From contig CAJTWM010000005.1 in NCBI GenBank assembly GCA_910579805.1, positions 62,001 to 126,000 on the forward strand: 64,000 bases of DNA, given 5' to 3'. The first letter of the stretch is position 1. Each line of letters begins with the position of its first letter. Positions 51,387 through 58,464 of the stretch are shown piece after piece. The translations under genes and the position numbers were made by a program. The stretch is from an uncultured Lachnospiraceae bacterium. Its GTDB lineage: Bacteria; Bacillota; Clostridia; Lachnospirales; Lachnospiraceae. Under the pieces are notes generated by a model. The model was not told the DNA's origin, ran no database searches, and was given only the letters and a program-made list of their open reading frames with translations.

Positions 51387-52406
51387 ATGACGGCTATCGC
51401 TGCTACGGGGAGTAAAGAAAAACAGCCATCAAAGTTTACGAAATGGCGCAGGAGTAGAAAAGGACAGCAGACAATTGTGATTGTAACATTTATGATTTTG
51501 CCTCTTTTGCTTTTATTTACCTTTACATATCTGCCTTTCGCAGAGATGTTTACATTTAGTTTTCAAAAGATGAAATATATCGGACCCAGAACTTTTGTAG
51601 GTCTGAAAAATTATAAAGACGTTTTTTCCAGAAGCGATTGCTTCGGTGCGCTGAAGCTCAGTCTGTACTATATGGGCGGTTCTATCGTGCAGCTTGCACT
51701 TGCCCTCTATCTTGCTACGGTGCTTAGCTTTAAAGTAAAGGGAGGCGGCATATTTAAAGGGTTAATGTTCTTCCCTTATCTGATCAGCGGTATAGCGATC
51801 GGTTTCATTTTTAAATTTTTCTACACAAGAGGTTTTGTATTTGATACAGTACTTCAGTGGTGCGGATTTGAGTTGGAAAATCTTCCGTACTGGTTAAAGG
51901 ATCAGCGGATTAACAATATATCTTTGGTGGCTACTTCGGTTTGGAGATATTTCGGCCAGAATATGGTGCTTTTCATCGGCGCGATCATGTCCGTGGACGC
52001 GGAAATGTATGAAGCGGCCGATTTGGACGGTGCAAATAAATTCCAGCAGTTTATGTACATCATTCTTCCGAGTATCAAGACCATCGTTACATTGAATGTT
52101 ATTTTGTCTATCACGGGTTCGCTCAGCGCTTTCGAACCGCCTTATGTTATTACGGACGGCGCAAACGGAACGGGAACCTATTTCGTCGTTATGAACGATA
52201 TTGCGCATGTACAGCAGAAAGTTGGCCTCGCATCCGCGATGGCGATCGTACTTCTGATGATCATATTTGCGGCCACCATCCTGCAGAAACTGTTCTTTAA
52301 ATATGTATTTAAAGACGCGGCGGATGAGGATAAGAATGCAGGGATCAGAAGACAGAAAAAACTGGATAGAGAATTAAAGAAAAAACAGGGAAGGAGCGCG
52401 GTCTAA
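51387..52406 (+). CDS. ABC sugar transporter permease (MalF-like)
   Basis: 339 aa from ATG 51387 (GGAGG eight bases ahead); a TTG at 51381 is too close to the RBS. A basic cytoplasmic start (KFTKWRRSRKGQQT), six spans, and the EAA loop MYEAADLDGANKFQQFMYIILPS. Charged C-terminal tail. First permease of the mannobiose importer. Confidence 0.92.
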   Translation: MTAIAATGSKEKQPSKFTKWRRSRKGQQTIVIVTFMILPLLLLFTFTYLPFAEMFTFSFQKMKYIGPRTFVGLKNYKDVFSRSDCFGALKLSLYYMGGSIVQLALALYLATVLSFKVKGGGIFKGLMFFPYLISGIAIGFIFKFFYTRGFVFDTVLQWCGFELENLPYWLKDQRINNISLVATSVWRYFGQNMVLFIGAIMSVDAEMYEAADLDGANKFQQFMYIILPSIKTIVTLNVILSITGSLSAFEPPYVITDGANGTGTYFVVMNDIAHVQQKVGLASAMAIVLLMIIFAATILQKLFFKYVFKDAADEDKNAGIRRQKKLDRELKKKQGRSAV

Positions 52407-52407
52407 T

Positions 52408-53256
52408 ATGAATGCAGCATTAAAGGTAAAAAGATATGTACTTATTTTTTTGAAATATTTTTCATTGGTGTTCTTTTCTTTTGTAGCGGTACTTCCCGTA
52501 GTATCCTGTGTGGTTACGGCGTTTAAGACGGATGCGGAATATGCTTCTACCAACGTTATGACGATGCCGCAAAGCTGGCTGAATTTTCAAAATTTCGTAG
52601 ATGCATTTACAAGGGCCAATATGGGAAGGGCGTTTATCAATTCGGGAATCGTTTTGGTATGCGTGCTGTTCGGGTCGATCATGATAGGGACGATGCTGGC
52701 TTATGTATTGAACCGTTTTCAATTTCCCGGCAACGGCCTGATAAGAAGCCTGTTTTTGTTCGCAACGCTTCTTCCGGGCATTGCCATGCAGGTATCAACT
52801 TATGCGATTATGAAAAATTTAGGCTTTATTAATCATCTGTATGGTTATATAATAATGATGATGGGAACGGATGTTATTGCGATTTACATATTTATCCAGT
52901 TTTTTGAAAATATTTCCGTTTCTCTTGATGAATCGGCATATATGGATGGCGCGTCCTATTTCACAATCTTTTTCAGGATCTTGTTTCCGCTTTTGAAACC
53001 GGCGATCATTACGACAATGATCTTAAAAGGTGTGGGTACTTATAACGAGTACTATGCGGCGAATCTTTATCTGCAGGATAAGAAGAAGTGGGTGACGGTG
53101 GCAACGTCCCTTTATACCTTTACGGGACCGCTTGGAAATCAGTATAACCTGATCTGCGCGGGGCTGATCGTATCTCTTCTGCCCGCCCTGATTATATTTA
53201 TCTTATGTCAGAAACAGATCTACAGTGGTCTTACCATGGGCGCGGTCAAGGGATAA
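52408..53256 (+). CDS. ABC sugar transporter permease (MalG-like)
   Basis: 282 aa. Spans begin YFSLVFFSFVAVLPVVSCVV. EAA loop SLDESAYMDGASYFTIFFRILFPL. Ends LTMGAVKG. One base separates it from the upstream gene. Second permease of the pair. Confidence 0.92.
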   Translation: MNAALKVKRYVLIFLKYFSLVFFSFVAVLPVVSCVVTAFKTDAEYASTNVMTMPQSWLNFQNFVDAFTRANMGRAFINSGIVLVCVLFGSIMIGTMLAYVLNRFQFPGNGLIRSLFLFATLLPGIAMQVSTYAIMKNLGFINHLYGYIIMMMGTDVIAIYIFIQFFENISVSLDESAYMDGASYFTIFFRILFPLLKPAIITTMILKGVGTYNEYYAANLYLQDKKKWVTVATSLYTFTGPLGNQYNLICAGLIVSLLPALIIFILCQKQIYSGLTMGAVKG

Positions 53257-53270
53257 AGATGCGGCGTGAC

Positions 53271-53350
53271 GGAAGTGTGAAAGAAATACACTTCCAACCT
53301 CCCTGATTTGAATGTCCGCAAAAGAGGACGGATGGGAGTAAAATGAAATG
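53271..53350 (+). promoter_or_regulatory. Dispersed two-hairpin element, copy F (leader of the epimerase gene)
   Basis: Hairpin 1 is GGAAGTGT (53271-53278), ACACTTCC (53288-53295). Then CTCCC (53299-53303), bulge TGATTTGA, ATGTCC (53312-53317), loop GCAAAAGA, GGACGGAT (53326-53333), GGGAG (53334-53338). The GGGAG is the Shine-Dalgarno of the ATG at 53348 and can pair with CTCCC. Confidence 0.65.
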
Positions 53351-54535
53351 TTAGAAGTGGGGGCAAGTAAGATGGTAAATGAAGTACGCAGGCATATGGT
53401 GGAGTGTATCATTCCTTTTTGGAAAGGATTAAGAGACAACGAACATGGCGGATATTACGGTTATGTGGGCTATGACCTTGAGGTAGATAAAAAGGCGGTA
53501 AAAGGGTGTATCCTGAACAGCCGGATCACTTGGTTTTTCTCTAATGCTTATACTTTGCTTAAAGATAAAAGTCTGCTTGCGGAAGCAGAGCATGGTTATC
53601 AGTTTATGCGGGATTACTGTATGGATAAAGAAAACGGCGGGATTTATTGGTCGGTGAAATATGACGGAACGCCGGAGGAGACGCTGAAGCATACTTATAA
53701 TCAGGCCTTTGCTATCTATGCGCTCTCTTCTTATTATGAGGCGTCGGGGGACAAAGAGGCTTTATCCATGGCATTTTCATTATTTGATATTATCGAATCG
53801 AAATGCCGGGACGAAGTCGGTTATTTGGAGGCATTTTCCAGATATTTTGAGGAAATCGATAACGAGAAATTATCCGAGAACGGGGTAATGGCAGAAAAAA
53901 CGATGAATACGCTCCTGCATGTGTTCGAAGCTTATACGGAGCTGTACCGGGTGAGCCATGAGAAGAAAGTAAAGGAACGGCTGCACGATATTTTGGATAG
54001 TTTTGCAACGCAGGTGTATAATCCGGAGCTGCACAGGCAGGAAGTGTTTTTTGATAAAAATATGAACAGTATTCTTGATCTTCATTCCTATGGACATGAT
54101 ATTGAGACGGCGTGGCTGATCGACCGGGGAGTGGAAGTGCTTGGTGAAGAAGAATATGACCGGAAAATGAGTCCGATTACAAAGGATCTGACGGAGCAGA
54201 TTTATAAAATCGCGTTTGACGGACATTCTCTTTGCAATGAATGCGAACGTGGAGTCGTGGACACACACCGTATATGGTGGGTACAGGCGGAAACGATCGT
54301 AGGATTCCTGAACGGGTATGAAAAAACGCCTGAGAAAAAGGAGTACTACGAGGGGGCGAAAGCGGTATGGAATTATATCAAAGAGTATATGCTCGATAAA
54401 CGTAAAGGTTCGGAGTGGTACTGGCGGGTAGATGAAAACGGCAGGCCTGATGAGGGGAAACCGATCGTTGAGCCGTGGAAATGTCCGTACCATAACGGAA
54501 GAATGTGTATAGAGGTCATCAGAAGAGAAGCCTGA
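53348..54535 (+). CDS. Cellobiose/mannobiose 2-epimerase (AGE family)
   Basis: 395 aa. AGE-family (alpha/alpha)6 barrel epimerase that converts the reducing-end sugar of beta-1,4 disaccharides, here probably mannobiose to mannosyl-glucose. Recognisable segments: CILNSRITWFFSNAY near residue 57, HTYNQAFAIYALS, SYGHDIETAWLI and THRIWWVQAETIVGF, which hold the catalytic His residues of the family. The GH130 phosphorylase directly after it makes this the known mannan catabolic pair. No signal peptide. An in-frame ATG at 53378 is less likely. Confidence 0.9.
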   Translation: MLEVGASKMVNEVRRHMVECIIPFWKGLRDNEHGGYYGYVGYDLEVDKKAVKGCILNSRITWFFSNAYTLLKDKSLLAEAEHGYQFMRDYCMDKENGGIYWSVKYDGTPEETLKHTYNQAFAIYALSSYYEASGDKEALSMAFSLFDIIESKCRDEVGYLEAFSRYFEEIDNEKLSENGVMAEKTMNTLLHVFEAYTELYRVSHEKKVKERLHDILDSFATQVYNPELHRQEVFFDKNMNSILDLHSYGHDIETAWLIDRGVEVLGEEEYDRKMSPITKDLTEQIYKIAFDGHSLCNECERGVVDTHRIWWVQAETIVGFLNGYEKTPEKKEYYEGAKAVWNYIKEYMLDKRKGSEWYWRVDENGRPDEGKPIVEPWKCPYHNGRMCIEVIRREA

Positions 54536-54582
54536 GGGCGAGAGTAAACATATAAATTCATAGGATGGTGGAGGTTAAGACG

Positions 54583-55755
54583 GTGCATAAAAAATATAAA
54601 GAGGAATTAAAAAAATATGAAGAGCTGATTGGCCGTAAAAATGAGATCACGGAGGATTATAATGGGATCTATGACCGTTATAAAAATCCGGTACTTACAA
54701 GGGAGCATATTCCGCTCACATGGAAATATGATCTGAATCCGGAGACGAACCCGTTTTTCATGGAACGGCTGGGAGTGAATGCCGTTATGAATTCGGGCGC
54801 GATCTATCTGAATGGGAAATATTATCTTGTTGCAAGGATCGAGGGGAATGACAGAAAGTCCTTTTTCGGCGTGGCGGAAAGTGATAACGGCGTAGACGGA
54901 TTTCGCTTTTGGGATTATCCTATTCTTCTGCCGGATACTTGTCCGGAGGAGACGAACGTATACGATATGAGGCTTACGAAACATGAAGACGGTTATATTT
55001 ACGGCGTATTCTGTTCGGAAAGCAAAGATACCGGCGTAAACGACCTGTCTGCGGCTGTGGCGGCAGCAGGCATTGTAAGGACAAAAGATTTGAAAACATG
55101 GGAACGTCTGGATAATCTGAAAACATTGCGCTCGCCCCAACAGAGAAACGTAGTCCTTCATCCTGAATTCGTAAAAGGAAAATATGCTTTTTATACAAGA
55201 CCGATGGACGACTTTATCGACACCGGCTCCGGCGGAGGGGTAGGCTTCGGGCTTTGCGACGATATCGAACATGCGGTGATCGATGAAGAGGTTATGACGA
55301 GCAAAAGAAAATACCATACGATCACAGAAGCAAAGAATGGCGCCGGCGCAACGCCGATCAAGACCGACATGGGATGGATCCACATTGCTCACGGCGTAAG
55401 GAACACGGCGGCGGGACTGCGTTATGTGATCTATGCGTTCGCTACGGATCTGAACGATCCTTCCAAAGTGATCGCAGAACCTTCGGGAATGCTGATTGGT
55501 CCGAAAGGCTGGGAGAGAGTGGGAGACGTATCCAATGTGGTATTTACAAACGGCGCGATCGTGAACGAAAAGGATGAAGTGTTTATCTATTATGCGTCCA
55601 GTGATACGAGAATGCATGTGGCGGTAACTACGATAGAAAAGTTGAAAGATTATGTATTCCATACTCCGCAGGATCCGCTCCGCTCGGTAAAATGCGTAGA
55701 GCAGCGTATAGAACTGATTAAAAAGAACCTGGAATTTTTGAAGAATGAGTCATAA
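54583..55755 (+). CDS. GH130 4-O-beta-D-mannosyl-D-glucose phosphorylase
   Basis: 390 aa from GTG 54583, nine bases past GGTGGAGG; ATG 54565 lies before that RBS. The enzyme splits mannosyl-glucose with phosphate to mannose-1-phosphate and glucose, saving one ATP. GH130 propeller motifs: NPVLTREHIPLTWKYDLNP, FMERLGVNAVMNSGAI, YLVARIEGNDRKSFFGVAES, NVYDMRLTKHEDGYIYGVFC and the phosphate-site GWIHIAHGVR. The size and motifs fit subfamily 1 (mannosyl-glucose) rather than the shorter mannooligosaccharide phosphorylases. Cytoplasmic. Confidence 0.92.
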   Translation: MHKKYKEELKKYEELIGRKNEITEDYNGIYDRYKNPVLTREHIPLTWKYDLNPETNPFFMERLGVNAVMNSGAIYLNGKYYLVARIEGNDRKSFFGVAESDNGVDGFRFWDYPILLPDTCPEETNVYDMRLTKHEDGYIYGVFCSESKDTGVNDLSAAVAAAGIVRTKDLKTWERLDNLKTLRSPQQRNVVLHPEFVKGKYAFYTRPMDDFIDTGSGGGVGFGLCDDIEHAVIDEEVMTSKRKYHTITEAKNGAGATPIKTDMGWIHIAHGVRNTAAGLRYVIYAFATDLNDPSKVIAEPSGMLIGPKGWERVGDVSNVVFTNGAIVNEKDEVFIYYASSDTRMHVAVTTIEKLKDYVFHTPQDPLRSVKCVEQRIELIKKNLEFLKNES

Positions 55756-55850
55756 AGGAAACAAAAATAATAAAATCTGAAATAGGGGTTTTTCATTTTT
55801 TTAAGTAAAAAAGGTATAAACCAGCAGTTTATTAACGAAAAAAAACGAAA

Positions 55851-55887
55851 AGAAAGTGGCCGGAGGCATTCTCCGGCCGCTTTTTTT
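55851..55887 (+). terminator. Intrinsic terminator of the mannobiose operon
   Basis: GGCCGGAG (55858-55865), loop GCATT, CTCCGGCC (55871-55878), GC, then T7. Strong. Confidence 0.9.
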
Positions 55888-55918
55888 GCGGAAAAAAACA
55901 ATTGATTAAAATTAACTA

Positions 55919-55947
55919 TTGATTAAGTAAAAAATTATCTTTATAAT
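55919..55947 (+). promoter_or_regulatory. Sigma-A-type promoter for the GH26 operon
   Basis: TTGATT (55919-55924), 17 bases, TATAAT (55942-55947). A second ATTGATTAA lies just upstream (55911), making a direct repeat over the -35 region. Confidence 0.55.
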
Positions 55948-56226
55948 TTGTTCAATATATACGAAAATGGATAAATTGTTTAATTAAACTTGTAAAAGTG
56001 CATAGTATTATAGTAAAATAGTAACATAAAGCAGAAAAAATATATTTTGATAAAGAAAAATATCCGGATTGATGACATAAAAGTTAAGTTACAATTTAAT
56101 ATAAAACGGAAAAATTAAATTAAATTATAAAGATTATAAAACAGAAAATTAACAATGATTATTAAGTAATATATGGAAGAACATGGAAAGTTTTTAAGAG
56201 GTTAAGGTACATACGGAGGTATGGTT

Positions 56227-57735
56227 ATGAAAAAGAAACAGATCGGCAAGTTATTGTCCATGGTAATTGCTGCCGCCGCTTTGCTGACGGCATGCGCTGA
56301 CAAAGAAGCGGATGGCGGAGCGGAGGATAGAAAGAAGGAAACGGTTGTCGTCGGCGTCTGGCAGGCGGAAGATGCAGAGCTTAAAGGGAATGTAAAGGTG
56401 GAAAGCAGTAAAAACGGATTTACCGGAGACGGTTACATAACGGGAATGCAGGAGGACGGAGACGGCTGTCTGTTTATCGTAGAGATTGCGGAAACCGGAT
56501 TTTATGATTTGAATTTTGTCAGCGCAAGCGAAGGCGGGCATAAAGAAAACTTTATCAAAGTGGACGGGACGGATGCAGGAACGATTGTGAACGAAGAAGA
56601 AGAATTTTCCGACACCCTGATCCGAAGGGTCTACTTAGAAACAGGAACCCATGAGATCGAAGTCGTGAAAAGCTGGGGCTGGATCAGTATAGATAGTCTT
56701 GTGGTAAAAGAATCGGAAGAACTGGGTCAGGATATTTATGAAGTCTCCGCCGAGTTGGCCGATAAAAATGCGGATGAATGTGCAAAAAGGCTTTTCAGCT
56801 ATCTATGCGATATATACGGAAAGGATTTCCTTTCCGGCCAATATTGCGACGGCGGACAGTACGGGCATGAGAACGCCTGTATTTGGAAGACGGCAAACAA
56901 TAAGTATCCGGCGGTACTGGGACTTGACTTTATAGAATACTCCCCTTCAAGGACAGCCAGAGGCAGCAGTGGCAATGCTACGGAATATGCCAAAGAATTT
57001 TGGGAAAATGGTGGAATCGTAACATTTTGCTGGCATTGGAACGTGCCGGAAAAATATCTGACCGGCACATGGTACAGCGGATTTTATAAAGAACATACGA
57101 ACATTGATCTGGACGCCATCATGAACGGCGAAGATGAAGAGGGGATGGAACTTCTCATTTCCGACATGGATGTGATCGCGGAGCAGCTTAAGATCTTAAG
57201 GGATGCGGGAGTTCCGGTTTTATGGAGACCTCTTCATGAAGCTGCCGGAGGCTGGTTCTGGTGGGGAAATTGTGAACCGGAATCTTACATAAAGCTATAT
57301 CAGACGATGTATGAGCGTTTTACCAATGAACATCAGCTTCATAATCTGATATGGATCTGGAACGGTCAGGACAAGGACTGGTATCCGGGCGACGAATATG
57401 TGGATATCATCGGGGAAGATATTTATCCGGGCGAAAGAGTATATACTTCCCAGATAGAACGGTATATGAAAGCGCTGGACTATACGGACGTCAGGAAAAT
57501 GATCGTACTTTCGGAAAACGGCTGCCTGTTTGATCCCGATCTGGCAATACGGGACGGCGCGATGTGGGGATTTTTTGCAACCTGGGGCGGAGAATTTGTA
57601 TCGGCAAATAAAAACCTGAACGTATATTCCGAAACCTATACGGAAGAATCCATGCTTAAGAAAGTTTACGGGCATGAACATGTGATCACACTGGATGAAC
57701 TGCCGGATCTGAAAACGTATCCGATCCGTGAATAG
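56227..57735 (+). CDS. GH26 beta-mannanase lipoprotein with N-terminal carbohydrate-binding-like domain
   Basis: 502 aa from ATG 56227, seven bases past GGAGG. Lipoprotein signal (MVIAAAALLTACADK). Residues about 40-160 form a beta-sandwich resembling CBM35/CBM6-type modules (WQAEDAELKGNVKVESSKNGF, ETGTHEIEVVKSWGWISIDSL). The GH26 barrel follows: FLSGQYCDGGQYG, TFCWHWNVP, acid/base Glu in LWRPLHEAAGGWFWWG, nucleophile Glu in KMIVLSENGCL. It would cut beta-1,4-mannan at the outer face of the membrane. Downstream genes encode a second transporter. Confidence 0.92.
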   Translation: MKKKQIGKLLSMVIAAAALLTACADKEADGGAEDRKKETVVVGVWQAEDAELKGNVKVESSKNGFTGDGYITGMQEDGDGCLFIVEIAETGFYDLNFVSASEGGHKENFIKVDGTDAGTIVNEEEEFSDTLIRRVYLETGTHEIEVVKSWGWISIDSLVVKESEELGQDIYEVSAELADKNADECAKRLFSYLCDIYGKDFLSGQYCDGGQYGHENACIWKTANNKYPAVLGLDFIEYSPSRTARGSSGNATEYAKEFWENGGIVTFCWHWNVPEKYLTGTWYSGFYKEHTNIDLDAIMNGEDEEGMELLISDMDVIAEQLKILRDAGVPVLWRPLHEAAGGWFWWGNCEPESYIKLYQTMYERFTNEHQLHNLIWIWNGQDKDWYPGDEYVDIIGEDIYPGERVYTSQIERYMKALDYTDVRKMIVLSENGCLFDPDLAIRDGAMWGFFATWGGEFVSANKNLNVYSETYTEESMLKKVYGHEHVITLDELPDLKTYPIRE

Positions 57736-57778
57736 AACAATCGTTACCGAAAGTTTTGAAAGGAGTGTGGTGATAGAT

Positions 57779-58420
57779 ATGGAAAGACTGTTCCGCATGG
57801 ATAGTCCGCTGATGGTATTTTTTAATAAAACGGGAGAACTGATCCTCCTTAACGTATGCTGGCTGATAGGCTGTATCCCTATCGTTACGATAGGAACTTC
57901 CACAACGGCGCTTTATTATGCGATAGCGAAGAGCATAAGGAGGGACACGGGATATCCGCTGGGGGAATTTTTCCGGTCATATAAAAGAAATTTAAAACGC
58001 GGAATCGCGGCTACGCTGATCCTGATTTTACTGTCGGCGGTTTTGTATGTTAACAGAGAGATCGCGGCGAATGCAAAAGAAGCGGCTGGCATTACCGGAG
58101 TGATTTTATATGACGGGATATTTATGGCAATGGCAGGGATAGGGGTATACTTGTTCCCTGTATTGTCCAGATTTTCATTCGGTCTGAAGGAAGGCTTTAA
58201 GCTTGCCTTTGTCATGGCGGTAAGATTTTTGCCGATGACGGCGCTCATGATCGCCGCAACCGCGGTTCTTTTGGCGGTTTGGACTTTTTTTCTGCCGATG
58301 CCCCTTATATTGGTGCTTCCGGCAGCGTGGTATTTTGTAGTATCTTTCTTTATGGAGAAAGCGCTTCTCCGGTATATGCCAAAACCGGAAGAAGGAGAGA
58401 TGAATTGGTATTATAGTTAA
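57779..58420 (+). CDS. YesL-like (DUF624) membrane protein
   Basis: 213 aa from ATG 57779; GTG 57770 is closer to the AGGAG at 57761 and may be the true start. Begins LFRMDSPLMVFFNKTGELILLN, then CIPIVTIGTSTTALYYA, the DUF624 hallmark, with four to five spans. YesL-like genes sit beside glycan ABC transporter genes in Firmicutes; their function is not established. Confidence 0.82.
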   Translation: MERLFRMDSPLMVFFNKTGELILLNVCWLIGCIPIVTIGTSTTALYYAIAKSIRRDTGYPLGEFFRSYKRNLKRGIAATLILILLSAVLYVNREIAANAKEAAGITGVILYDGIFMAMAGIGVYLFPVLSRFSFGLKEGFKLAFVMAVRFLPMTALMIAATAVLLAVWTFFLPMPLILVLPAAWYFVVSFFMEKALLRYMPKPEEGEMNWYYS

Positions 58421-58464
58421 AAGGCGGTATTGCAGAATCCTGCAATATGCAGAAAGAGGTATCG

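Larger units (their letters stand above)
55756..56226. other. Intergenic region ahead of the GH26 gene
   Basis: About 470 bases. A terminator lies at 55851-55887 and a promoter at 55919-55947. From there to 56210 the DNA is very AT-rich, an untranslated leader of about 270 bases if that promoter is used. It contains AAAGTGCATA at about 55997, shared with the mannobiose operon. No ORF seen. Confidence 0.5.

Noticed and set aside
54607..55662. Long open frame (351 codons) on the minus strand
   Set aside because: Lies wholly opposite the GH130 gene, has no RBS and a His/Arg/Ile-rich composition typical of the mirror of a biased coding frame.
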